Below, in pieces: positions 50,632 through 62,691 of a stretch of DNA of 64,000 nucleotides. The notes below the pieces were generated by a model. That model did not search any database, had not been told where the DNA came from, and saw only the letters and a list, made by a program, of their open reading frames with translations. A program made the translations under genes and the position numbers. Source of the stretch: Eriocheir sinensis (lineage: Eukaryota; Arthropoda; Malacostraca; Decapoda; Varunidae); contig NC_066563.1 of NCBI RefSeq assembly GCF_024679095.1, positions 2,862,928 to 2,926,927 of the forward strand, read 5' to 3'. Numbering within the stretch: position 1 is the first letter of the stretch; each line of letters begins with the position of its first letter.

Positions 50632-51647
50632 CTGTGAAAACAAAAGTCGGTGCATCGCCTGCAGAAGCAATGTTAATGCCTCGTTGCCGTAGGGTACTCC
50701 CACGAGGCCTCTGCATGATTTATCATCAGATACAGCCCGCACAAAAGGCACAGGTGATGACGATTGCACTACACAGGAGCCGTGCACATCGCCAAGTGTC
50801 ACCTCCCGCCCCTCCACCAGCGAGTGGTTCCTCCTCCGACCCCAAGCGCCTCATTATCACGACAAGGAGGGTTATTTGAGGAAGATAAATACCTCTATCT
50901 TCCCACCACCACCATCTCTCTCTCTCTGATGATAACTATTTATTCAATGCCTCCAGGCGAAGAAACAATATCAACTCTAACTAAAGACGAGTTATCTTAG
51001 CTGAAGGGTAGCGGGAGAACAAAGTAGTTGCATGATGGTCTGCAACCGGTCATTTCTTTTCTTTCGAGCTTTAAGATCGTAAATACCACTGGATTCACTT
51101 ACAGGGCCACAGAGGCTAAGTTAAGGATGAGGAGAGACATGCGGGAGCGGGTTAGGTGCTTACCATCAAACGCAGGGGAGACACGCTGATTGACGGGTGA
51201 TATCATTTTCGTTATCTCATTGAGTGAACTCGGTGAGCCAAAAGATAGATCAACGAAATTCAGGTAAAGTTAATAATTTCTTATATTTTTACATTGCCCG
51301 TGCGGATGTTGAGACAAATAAATGAATGTGATAGATAAAAATAAAAAAAATAAAAAATAAAAAATAAAAAACGGTAAAAACAATGAAAAGGTAGAAAAAA
51401 CTCAGCCCCGCCTACGTATACATGACAAAAAGAAGGGCGTGGTAGATCGGACAGTAGACTAAAACGGTGATTCCCCGCCCATCAGCAGGTGAGTGACGCT
51501 GCTCCCCGCCCGTCACGTCCTCCGGTCCCCGTCACATAGCCGCTCCCCTCCGCCCGACTGATAACCCTGTCTGCCTGTTTGTTTTTATTACGCGGAGGGG
51601 AAAACACAATCAACTCAACACTCTGAAAATGAACGAGAGACTGGGGC

Positions 51648-51752
<105 letters not shown>

Positions 51753-52166
51753 ACAGGTGACAGACAGGTGTAGGGGGTGAATAATGGTGACAGCAGCTCA
51801 TCCCTCCCCTCTACACCTATCCCCTTACCTGAGTACTGGACAACCTCACCTTCCCCTCACGTCCCCAACGAGATACATTTAATTACATCTCTGTAGTCAA
51901 CTCGTAAACAGTGGATATAACGAATTAATTGCAGTGTTCAATCATGCAGGTCCCGGCTTGACTTACAGGCACCCGTGACACACCCTCGCCACGCCCTCAG
52001 GCAGTCACACGAGCCGCCACACCCACGCCTCCCGCGGCTCCTCCCGTGTCAAGGTATCGGGGTGACCACGCCCTCAGACCACGCATGACCAGCCAGGCTC
52101 ATGCATGCAATTGATCCCGGTGTGTTGCAGGAAATGTGGACGGAGTGGCGCCGGCCTCCCTCCCCC

Positions 52167-52170
<4 letters not shown>

Positions 52171-52206
<36 letters not shown>
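52171..52206. repeat. (CT)n microsatellite
   Basis: About 36 bp of CT dinucleotide. Confidence 0.93.
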
Positions 52207-52209
<3 letters not shown>

Positions 52210-52408
52210 AATGAATCATTCTCAACAACTGTGTTTTGCATAATTCAGCGTTCAACATTTCTTTCGTCCAAGGACAACAAACTGAATATTCTAAACTTAT
52301 CAAACTTCATATCAAATCTGAAGAGTAAGTCACATTTTTCCGATGACAGGAGACATGCTTGATATTAAACAAAAAAATAATAAAATAAAATAAAATAAAA
52401 TAAAAATG

Positions 52409-52410
<2 letters not shown>

Positions 52411-52483
<73 letters not shown>
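52411..52483. repeat. (AT)n microsatellite
   Basis: About 73 bp of AT, preceded by AAAAT pentamers. Confidence 0.95.
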
Positions 52484-52487
<4 letters not shown>

Positions 52488-53129
52488 GCAACAAGCTGCA
52501 CCTACGAAAAAAAGAGGAATATATTTAATTATTGTCAAGACTAGTTTCGAGACTGGTCCGATACTTTCTTAAGCTCTGATCACACCGAAAACCACTCATC
52601 ATCACCGACAAAACCTCTCCCTTATCATGCCGAGTGACTCACCGCCGCTGCCGACACAGACCTCACTGTTCGCTGCTGATAACTATTCCACAAGCCCGTG
52701 GCGCGACACATGCCTGACTCAGAACAACTCGACTAACCTCCCCCCTCCCTCAAGCGACAGTCATCCAAATAATACACGATACAGAACATGCCGATAAAGA
52801 TACTACGCTTTAAGAAACATAATTACACGAGCTCGACTCAGCCCCCCCAGCGAAAGTCATTCTAACAATCGGCACAACATTCGAGATCAACATATTTCCC
52901 TTTCAATACTTTACATTGCCTGAGCGAGACCTGAGGCACAGTGTCAGCCACGACGGGCGCCGGTGATTCAGGGTTGGAGGGTTCGAAGCGACCCAGATAA
53001 AAAAGAAACACTGTCCTTGAGCCTTAGAAAATGGCACACACAAACACACACACACGTTCATATTAGACTGTTCTTGACGCAACTGATATGCTATAGATAT
53101 GACATGAATACTCTTATCGATAATTAATG

Positions 53130-53135
<6 letters not shown>

Positions 53136-53218
<83 letters not shown>
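53136..53218. repeat. (CT)n microsatellite, about 83 bp
   Basis: A pure CT array. Confidence 0.96.
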
Positions 53219-53220
<2 letters not shown>

Positions 53221-53949
53221 CACTTATCATTCTACACATTTTTTCTCCGTCGCCATCTGCTCTGCCCAAACACGGCCCAGCTCGGCCTACCTGGCACCCA
53301 CCTGTCACCTTCTCACGGACCCTCACCTGGAAAGAAAGAAAAGTTCATTAGAATCGTCACCCATGTTACTTACGATGCATCATCACACATACAAATATAA
53401 AAAAAGAGTAAAACAAAAAAGAAGAAAATAAACAAATTAATAAGTAAATTGATATAAATTCTCTGTATCTTATAAATCTTTGCAGAATCATAAGCGAATC
53501 TTATTTTTTTATTGTTAGGTCCTTGGGCTGCCAAAAAGTAAACAAATAAATAAAAGACAATCATATGGCCACCCGAGCAGCGCAATTTATCAGTGAATAG
53601 CATCAAATTCAGCTGTCAGGGAACGAATCTTGAGGGGCAATACATCATGGCTATCAGCGACTTTCATCTTGGCCTGCCTGTCGTTATGTAACAGAAGCTG
53701 CAGTCTTTGGTATGATTCATAGTACTCAAAACTGATCAGTGTGTTAGTATTTCTGAGTCTGAAACACTTCATTACATTTGCGTACTTTTATTTTACGTCA
53801 ATTTCGTAGCAAACTGGATTACTCTCTCCATTTTCCTTCCTTCCTTCCGTGCTACTTTTCCCTCCACTTTGTACTCTCCTTCCCTCCTTCGATGTTCCTT
53901 TTCCTTTACACAAGACTTTAGCGAGTTAGTTAGGTCAAGTGGGGTTTGG

Positions 53950-53964
53950 TTAGGTTAGGTTAGG
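53950..53964 (+). repeat. three TTAGG units in a TTAGG-like stretch
   Basis: Three perfect TTAGG units lie inside about 150 bp of degenerate GGTTAGG/GGTTTGG DNA (53930-54090). TTAGG is the usual arthropod telomere unit. Confidence 0.6.
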
Positions 53965-54409
53965 TTTGGCTTCGTTTGGCTCGGTTAGGGTAGGCTGTGT
54001 TGCATCTGGTTTAGTTTTCTTGGTTTCGATTTTGTTTGGATTGATTAGGTTGAGTAAGGTCTGCCTGGGTTAGCCGATGGTAGGTTGGTGTGATTAGGTT
54101 GTTTTCTCCTCCCCCTTTCCTTCCCCATTTCCTGTGCCTCAATATGTAGAATGTTAGACATCGACCACCCTAACCTTACCTTTCCCTCGCTTAACTTGTC
54201 CTTTCCTTCCCTCTGATAACCTTCCTCCCCGCGAGCCTACATTACGTCCCTCTTAAGGCTGTGTTCCGACCCCTCCTTGCCACGCCCTACACGGAAAAGG
54301 CCAAAAAAGGGCTTAAAACCTTCCCTTCCTGAGCCAGTACTTACACCATCGAAAAGGGCATCGTTTTGACGCTCCATATAGTAACTTTGGTCAATGTTTT
54401 GGCTTGGTG

Positions 54410-54414
<5 letters not shown>

Positions 54415-54468
<54 letters not shown>
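54415..54468. repeat. (TC)n microsatellite
   Basis: About 54 bp of TC dinucleotide; a second TC array follows at 54551-54589. Confidence 0.95.
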
Positions 54469-54471
<3 letters not shown>

Positions 54472-54546
54472 CATTACGCAAGCCTTTCCGAATTTCTATG
54501 GCACCTGTGGGATTAAATAACGTCAAGTTGGAGAAACAAGCAATCC

Positions 54547-54550
<4 letters not shown>

Positions 54551-54589
<39 letters not shown>
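54551..54589. repeat. (CT)n microsatellite
   Basis: About 39 bp of CT dinucleotide. Confidence 0.93.
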
Positions 54590-54591
<2 letters not shown>

Positions 54592-54900
54592 CCCCTTCCC
54601 TTCCCTCCCTCAGGCCATCGGGTCACTATGGGCACAACTTTCACTAAAATAATGTTAGGTTAAGTGGGAGGGGCGGCGGGAGGGAGACGCGGAGAGGAAG
54701 ATGAATGAGAAGCTGAGGAGAAAGGGAGAGATAATGGAAAAGCTTGAAGAGTGAAGGGAAGATGGGAAAGGAGAGGAGGGAGGGAAGGGAGAGGATGGAG
54801 GGAAGGGAGAAGAGGGAGAGAGGTTAGCTAACTGGTCCCCCCGAAACATAATGGGAGACAATAACTTCGACGGAGGTCATTCCCTGTCTGGGGAGAACAT

Positions 54901-54901
<1 letters not shown>

Positions 54902-54933
<32 letters not shown>
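54902..54933. repeat. (CT)n microsatellite
   Basis: About 32 bp of CT dinucleotide, the third TC/CT array within 550 bp. Confidence 0.93.
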
Positions 54934-54935
<2 letters not shown>

Positions 54936-55250
54936 GCAGTAATAAAATATGAGCGAGAAGAATGACATCGCGACGTGAGGTGTGGGATATTAAAGTAACC
55001 TGCAAGACACCTCAAGGCAAAGCTCTTCATTGGCTGGCCGTGACCCTGCGACCCCGCCCACGCCCTCCACGCCCCGATGCCCCCAGCCCTCCCCAACACT
55101 TCCCCGCCCTACAGTTCCCGCAACACCCAAGCAAGTTCCTGCTCCACCCTCCCCTCCTACTTCTACTCCTCCCTGTTACAGCACAAGGATGGTCCGCTGG
55201 GCTCTCTTATCCTTGCAACTCTTCTCCTACTCTTCCTCTTCCTCCTCCTA

Positions 55251-55310
55251 ATTCTACTACTACTATTACTATTACTGCTGCTACTACTACTACTACTACT
55301 ACTACTACTC
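55251..55310. repeat. (TAC)n-type trinucleotide repeat
   Basis: An imperfect run of TAC/TAT/TGC triplets. Similar TAC-rich DNA continues in patches to about 55870. Confidence 0.85.
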
Positions 55311-56844
55311 TTGAAACGTTTCCCAATTACCAGTACGACAAATTACATTCTCTCTCTCTCTCCTGGAGCAATACACACGGACTCATCAGTGTGTTTCAAA
55401 GTATTTACTGAGCCATTACCGAGGGAGGCACCGACGCTGGCCTGACGCGGCGCTCCTCTCGTCCCGTGCGCCGGTAACGTGACCGCAGCACCGGGCCAGT
55501 AAAGGTAACACTGCTGTCCCGAGCCTTGTAAACACAACGTTCCCTGGCGCTTTCGTCCTTCCCTTGACGTCGATTGTGAATACGTACAACCTTATCTGAA
55601 TGAACTACTACTACTACTACTACTACCACCACAACTACTACTACTATTTTTACTCTTCCTACTGCTATTAACATTATTACTACTACAACCACTACTTTTA
55701 CACTACTATGAATGCTACCATTACTGCTACTACTACTAAATACTACCACAGCAAACAATACTACAAATTACACTTAAAGAACAACAACTACTACTGCTAC
55801 TGCTCCCCCTATCACTACTATATCCCTTATCACAACCACAACGACAAATTCTACTTCAACAATAACAACACGTACTTACTACTACTAAAACAATACGTAC
55901 CAAGGAAGCAGCACTGAACAAGCAACACTGACGCCCAACTATTACAGCTTCTCCTAAACACTACTGCAATATCTTTAATCAACTCGATGAAGTCCGCCTG
56001 ATGGAGGTGAAACGGAAATGCTGCGACAATCACCGAAGCTCCTCCTTGCCAGATACGCCCTCAGATATCTTGGGTCCACTCGTTCAACTCCATCAAATAG
56101 CTTCGAAGCAGAAATGCATTCAAGGGAAGGTTATTTTCAGCTGCACCCCTTCGGTTGGCTACTATTTTCATGTATTTTATTATTAACCAGAGTGCGCGCG
56201 ACACTTGTGGACCCCTCGCGGACATCCTCCCCTTCACTGCACTCACGCGAGACACCCAGCAACAAGACACACTGATGCACACATACATACACATAAACAC
56301 ACACAACAGGTCAGGCTGTACGTATATGGAGCTTCTGTGAGTTAGTATGGATTCAGACCTTTCACGAGCACCGTACAGGAATACGTCCCAAGTAATACAA
56401 CCCATAGCTTATCCCTCAAAGTCTTATACAGAGAATGAGATGCCATGTTAAACGATCCAATTCCTTATAACCTGATAGAAGGTCCATTACATAACATTAA
56501 TAAGGCTGGCAACGAAACGAATCACAAGTAGACGTGGAAAGGTATGGATCCTGGATTAAAGATACACAGCACGATGGTATATAGATGACTAGGCAACTTA
56601 CGTAAGCCTGCCAAGGGTGTATTTCTGTCAACAAGTAGAGGCAGTTCGCCCGCAGTGACGGCCAATGGAGAGAAAGAGAGAGAGAGAAGGTGAGGTGTGA
56701 GGCGGTAAAATAGTTCATCTCATCTCACGGACGCAGAGTGAAACGTGACACCGGAACGGAAAGTGTGTCGCTGTGACGTGTGTGAGGCGAAGACATGACA
56801 GACGTGATTCAGGGCGACTTGTCGTGGTAGAAACAGCTGCTGTG

Positions 56845-56883
56845 ATAGTAGTAGAGGTAGTAGTAGTAGTAGTAGTAGTAGTA
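56845..56883. repeat. (TAG)n trinucleotide repeat
   Basis: TAG/GTA triplets lead into GAG triplets; this is the same motif family as the TAC tract at 55.3 kb on the other strand. Confidence 0.85.
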
Positions 56884-57483
56884 GGAGGAGGAGGAGGAGC
56901 AACAGGAGGTAGGAGAGAAAAGAGAATCAGTGAAAGAGAACAAGGAACATTTAAAAGGTCTCCAGGCATGTAATTAGTGGACCACAAACGGAGCACAGTA
57001 GTTAAGTGAGTCTCAGTGGGCGGGTGACAGTGGGTGGGCGACGAGCAGACCAAGGGGGCAGGTGGGTGGGAAGCACGGTGAGGGCACTTAACATCCCCAC
57101 CCTTTACATCACTACAACTCCTCTCCCTCTCCCTTCTGCAGTACCCAATAACTCCCAGAGAAAGTCGGGAGTAAAGTGAAATGGTGCTGACGAAAAAAAA
57201 TTGAGTCGAGAGGAAAAGAATCGAGAAAAATCTGCTGGTGAGACGCTCGAGGTGAAATGCGTCAGGAAATCTTAATGAGACAACATCTTCTCCTTTCTAT
57301 CAGGTGGTTAGTGGCCCGTGGCGAGTCATTTTCTCACACCTGGAAATTCTGAAGGTGGTAAAATTACATACTCCGGCCCTCGAGGAAGCGAAAAATGCGA
57401 GGACTACTTTAAAGACGAAGGAAAGGAAAGAATTAAAAAACAAAAAGACGAACTGCAATTGTGTGGTTTTAAAGATGCTGTGC

Positions 57484-57487
<4 letters not shown>

Positions 57488-57541
<54 letters not shown>
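57488..57541. repeat. (AG)n microsatellite
   Basis: About 54 bp of AG dinucleotide. Confidence 0.95.
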
Positions 57542-57545
<4 letters not shown>

Positions 57546-57614
57546 ACCTGGTGCACTGACGCGATGTTTTGGCACCTGCAAGCACAGTCAAGGAACAGGG
57601 GCCAGCCACACCCT

Positions 57615-57615
<1 letters not shown>

Positions 57616-57667
<52 letters not shown>
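57616..57667. repeat. (AC)n microsatellite
   Basis: About 52 bp of AC dinucleotide. Confidence 0.95.
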
Positions 57668-57672
<5 letters not shown>

Positions 57673-58108
57673 CTAGAGGAGACTGTACTACCTTGTAAGA
57701 ACATTCGAACAAGGCAGGTATAGTAGTAGTAGAAGTAGGAAGGGGAAAGGGAGAGATGGAAGAAGGAAAACACTTGAGGGGAATTATGGTGGTGGTGGGG
57801 GAGGGGAGGACGGAACCGTGGAAGAAAGGAAAACAGGATGGAAGGACGGAAGAGGAAGAGTAAGAAGTGTAGAAATGACCACGTGGGAAGGAGGAAAGGA
57901 AAAGGAGAAGGCAGGGAAGAAGGAAATTAGTAGGGCAGGAAAGAACAAGATAAGGGACACATGAAAGAATTGCAGTGGTAGAAATGACCATGAGGCAAAG
58001 AAGGAAGAAAGGAGAACAAAGAAAGGAGGGTAGGAGGGGACATGAGGGAAGAAGGAAGGGCAGAAGGAAAGTAGGATGGTCGGAAGAAACAAGAGGAAAG
58101 GAAGAAGT

Positions 58109-58285
58109 GAGGAAAGAATGCAGGATAGTTTAAAGGAGCTAGAGAGGAGAGAAGAAAGGAAAGGAGGAAGCGAGGAAAGAATGCAGGATAGTTTGAAGGC
58201 GCTAGAGAGGAGAGAAGAAAGGAAAGGAGGAAGCGAGGAAAGAATGCAGGATAGTTTGAAGGCGCTAGAGAGGAGAGAAGGGCTG
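58109..58285. repeat. 63-bp tandem repeat, nearly three copies
   Basis: GAGGAAAGAATGCAGGATAG starts at 58109, 58172 and 58235, exactly 63 bp apart, with very few mismatches. Because 63 is a multiple of three, the open frames on both strands stay open through the array. Confidence 0.93.
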
Positions 58286-61200
58286 AAGGAGGGGAGGGAG
58301 GGAAGGACAGCCAGCCCCTCAGCCTCCACGCACACTCCCCCGAACAAGGATGTCTCTGTTTACTTTCCCTCGCCAAGACTCGTATGTTTGGTTACAGAGT
58401 CCACTGAAAAGGTCACTCATCGCCTGTTCTCACCCACTAGTGTCAATGCCTTCTATTTACACCGTCAAGGCCGTCAAAACCAGCCGACACGATACACACG
58501 TCCACCCTTCACACGCACCGGCGAGGGCGTGAGGGGGGAACGGAAAAATGACAAACGTGAAGACGCCTGAGGTTCATTGTTTTATTTCTTGACTTGCCTC
58601 CCTTTAGTTTTCATGTCAGTTTCGAGTTTTATTAATGACTTCTATTTAAGAATCGGTTATGCATCGACTTCTGATGTTTTCAAGAGTATATTACTAGTAG
58701 TAGTAGTGGTAGTAGCGGCAACGGCGGCAGTATTAGGTGAAAATGGTGTTGGCAAGGCCGCCCTTCGCGCCACATGTCACAGGCCGTCAGCTAACCAAAC
58801 AAAATGACGGGGCGCTGCCACGTGGCTGATGTTCAAGAGTTCCTTTGTCGAGCATTTGCCTTTCTCCTCAGCCTCGACTCCCTCAATCAAGCCTGTATTT
58901 CCCTGCCCAGCCCCACCTAGGAGCCACAGGTCGCGTCCCTCGATGGGGAACTGTCGTCTCGTGCTGAGCGTCGGTCAGACTTGCCTTGTAAACATTCCTC
59001 AGTCTCTCTGCTGAACATCTCTTGACATTTGGTTATGACTGAGTACGGTTACCAACCCCCCCCCCCCCCCCCCCACCCCCTTAACGGGCCCACCACGCTG
59101 GGGCCCGAGGCCCTTCTTCTCCCTCACCCTCTTAGTGCCTTCTCTAACTCACCTAAACGACCCTTTTCCCCTCCCTCTTCCCCCACGCAGCCCATCCGTT
59201 CTCTCCCACATTCCCCTCGGTCACCCTCCCCAGAACCACCGCAGGCCAGCACAACGCCGCCCCGTCACATGTGTACACAGAGGGCTACTTAGCCGCCGTC
59301 TGCCCAACTGTCAGGCGCTTATCAGTGCATCAGGTCTCCCTCTCCTCCATCCCCCAGCCGTGACAGTAAACTGACAGGCACGTGACCCACGCTGCATTAC
59401 CATTAGCACCTCTAATATTTGTGTTACCTGACACACTGTTAAACGCGGCACCTCCGCTTCCCGCCAGGCAAGTGGCGTGTGGGCGTGGGGTGTGCCGGAA
59501 AAAAACACCCAACCTGTTTGTCTGCCCTCCCCCCCTTGTTTTGCATCTAGACGAATATCCCCTTTCGCTGGGCGAGAAAATTGATTCCTTGAGCTTAGCA
59601 CCTCTGTAAGAGAGCAGGAAAGTGTTCCGTTACAAGCCCGTGCGGTGCGGGCAAACAGACGGCTGATTGATATACATGAACTTGTTTTGAGCCACAGCGT
59701 GGGTGTGACGCGACGTGAGCCGAGGCGCAGGCGGCGGGCGCCACAAAGCCGTCAGGACAGCACCTTGGGAAAGCGCGGGAAGACCTGCCCCGAAGAACGT
59801 TTTTCAGACTTTTCAAACTGGCCAACGAATTACGACCTGCCAATATGCAACCTGTACACGAGGGTGACGCCAGCCCCATATACTAATCTTAATATAAACG
59901 CCAGCGAGGCAGCGCCGGAGGGTAACACACACTTCCATCCCACCTTTAGGAGAGAAACACGACGAGAGGGATATAAAAATGCAGTAAAATGGATGCTGGC
60001 GGTGTGGGTCAGGCCGCCACGGGTGACTCATGTGCTGGGAAGGAGCAACTCACGGGTGCTGGATTACAGTGTTGCCAGAACTCGCCACACACACACGTGC
60101 TGATTAAGGCGCCGCCGTCTGACACCCTGCACACGTAATGGTGCTGTATTAAGCTCCGCAGGCTCATCTACGAAAAACTCAGCACCCAAAGGCAATACCC
60201 GAAGGATATATGCTGAGGATTCAATGTGTTTGTGAAGTGAGAACCAGGATGTAAGGAAGTAAGGACATGGGGAGGGAAGGAGGGAGGGAGGTACATCCTT
60301 ACCCGCTAGGATCCTTCACAGCCAACCACGTGGACACCAGCTTCCCTCCCTCCCTCTCCTTCCTCGTGCAGCCATCCTCGCCCTCCTCCCTGGCCATCGA
60401 GCTGCATCCACATGACTTGCACGCTCCCAGCACCTCCTTCAGCCTCAAGCACAAGTAACACCATCATGAGGATCGCCGATATCTTTCTGTTCCTGGAAGT
60501 TCTACGCATCTGCCTGGTGTATCCTTTCCTCCTCTCAGATTCCCGGCTTTCTCGCCTCATCTTTCTCCTCCGCCTTCCTTGACTAACTGTATCATCGCTC
60601 TTTCCCCTCCTACAGATACTCCATCCGCCATGACCCTTGTCCCATTTCAAAGGGTTGCTACGTTGTTCAGATTCCTGCCTCACCTGAGACCACTTGCATC
60701 CCTCCCGTACCTTAACCTACGCCTTCCTGCCCTTCTCTGACCTACACGAACATTGCCTATGGTAAGCGTTACGCCATAAACCTTTATTTATCTTTTCTAC
60801 GAGCCGTACTTTCTCCTATTTCGTCTATTACATATTTTTGTCTTTAAACTATTTTTTCCTCGACCACCACCCGCAATTTTCTCCCTAAAAGCCTGCTATT
60901 TTCCCTTGTCACCAACGGTAAAAAATGCAAATGGGGCGGGGGAGTTAGAAGCGGTATGATAAGTGGTTACCTGCGGACAATTACGGAAATATTTCGAGTT
61001 TTCCGTCCCTGTGGTTAAAAATTCGTTCCAGGCGGCGCGGAGAGATATAATCACCCTCTCGCTCTTACCCTCGACGCTTTATAATCTGTTCTCGCGGGGT
61101 CAGTCTGGGCCACAACATCCTCGTCCCCTGCGTGCCTCCCCGACGGCTGGGTGGCGAAGGATGAGAAAGAGGAGATGAGAGTAAAAAGGCAGACGGAGAC

Positions 61201-61597
61201 AAAAGAGGCATGAAGGTAAAGAGATAGATAAAAGTAAAGATATAGACAGAGAAAGAGAGGCAAAGTTACAGATACAGGAAGAAAGGTAGAGATGAGTGAT
61301 ATAGTTAGAGAAAGAAAGGCAAAGCTACAATTACAGTATGAAAGGTAAAGAGCAGTGATGGTAAAGATAATGAAGATAAAGAAATACAGATGAATTATGA
61401 TAAAGGGTAAAGATAAAAATATATACAGTAGGAAATAAAAAGAGGAATGGTGGTAAAGAGAATGATATTAAACAGCTAAATAGTAATGAAGGCATAAATA
61501 ATAAAGATAATGAAAGTAAACGGAGAAAGAGGATTGAAGATAATGAGGGATGGCAATAAAAAGAATGACAATGGAGATACTTAATGTAGCAAGTAAT

Positions 61598-62345
61598 GAC
61601 TGTAAAGAGAAAGGGATAAAAAAATAAGGGAAAGAGAAATGAGAGTACAGAGAATTAAATTAAATCGGAATGAAAATAGAAGAATGACAGTAAAAAAAAT
61701 AAAAGAAACAATAATAAGTTAGAGAAATGACTAAAGAGAAAGAGATAAAAAAAATAAGGGAAAGAGAAATGAGAGTACAGAGAATTAAATTAAATCGAAA
61801 TGAAGATAGAAAAATGACCGTAAAAAAATAAAAGAAACAATAATAAGTTAGAGAAATGACTAAAGAGAAAGGGATAAAAAAATAAGGGAAAGAGAAATGA
61901 GAGTACAGAGAATTAAATTAAATCGAAATGAAAATAGAAGAATGACAGTAAAAAAAATAAAAGAAACAATAATAAGTTAGAGAAATGACTAAAGAGAAAG
62001 AGATAAAAAAATAAGGGAAAGAGAAATGAGAGTACAGAGAATTAAATTAAATCGAAATGAAGATAGAAAAAATGACAGTAAAAAAAATATAAAGGTAACA
62101 AAAATAAGATAGAGAAATGACTAAAGAGAAAGGGATAAAAAAATAAGGGAAAGAGAAATGAGAGTACAGAGAATTAAATTAAATCGAAATGAAAATAGAA
62201 GAATGACCGTAAAAAAAAAATAAACAATAATAAGTTAGAGAAATGACTAAAGAGAAAGGGATAAAAAAATAAGGGAAAGAGAAATGAGAGTACAGAGAAT
62301 TAACTTAAATCGGAATGAAAATAGAAGAATGACAGAAAAATAAAA
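61598..62345. repeat. purine-rich AT-rich minisatellite, period about 129 bp, six copies
   Basis: GAGAGTACAGAGAATTAA recurs at 61641, 61771, 61899, 62028, 62160 and 62286, a spacing of 126-132 bp. Variation lies mostly in A-run lengths and a few substitutions. Flanking DNA from about 61.25 to 62.56 kb has the same composition and may be decayed copies. Confidence 0.93.
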
Positions 62346-62639
62346 TAAAAGTAACAATAATAAGATCGAGAAATATCGGAAAAAAAACTGGAATGAAAGC
62401 AAACGCGATTAACAGGTAAAGAGATATGACAGCAAAGAAAATGAAAGTAAAATAATGAAGCAATGACAGAAAAGATAATGAGAGTAAAGAGGAGTAAAGA
62501 GGAAGGAGGGTAATGATGAACGACAGTAAAGAGAGGTATTAAAGAGAATGGAGGCAGGTGAGAGTTAATTACAGAAGAGAAAATGAGGCTACAGAGACAC
62601 ACGCCGCAAAGGTACAGACAGGTGCAGTGCAGGCGGAAG

Positions 62640-62641
<2 letters not shown>

Positions 62642-62689
<48 letters not shown>
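62642..62689. repeat. (AC)n microsatellite
   Basis: About 48 bp of AC dinucleotide just beyond the minisatellite. Confidence 0.95.

Positions 62690-62691
<2 letters not shown>

Noticed and set aside
57784..58376. Minus-strand ORFs rich in Ser, Leu and Phe
   Set aside because: They read the complement of the purine-rich tract and the 63-bp repeat. Hydrophobic character follows from composition and is not evidence of a membrane protein.
59645..60103. 152-codon plus-strand ORF
   Set aside because: No domain, no splice sites that fit, and ordinary composition for a chance ORF.
61598..62345. CRISPR-like array
   Set aside because: The repeats are long, adjacent and without distinct spacers. It is a eukaryotic minisatellite.
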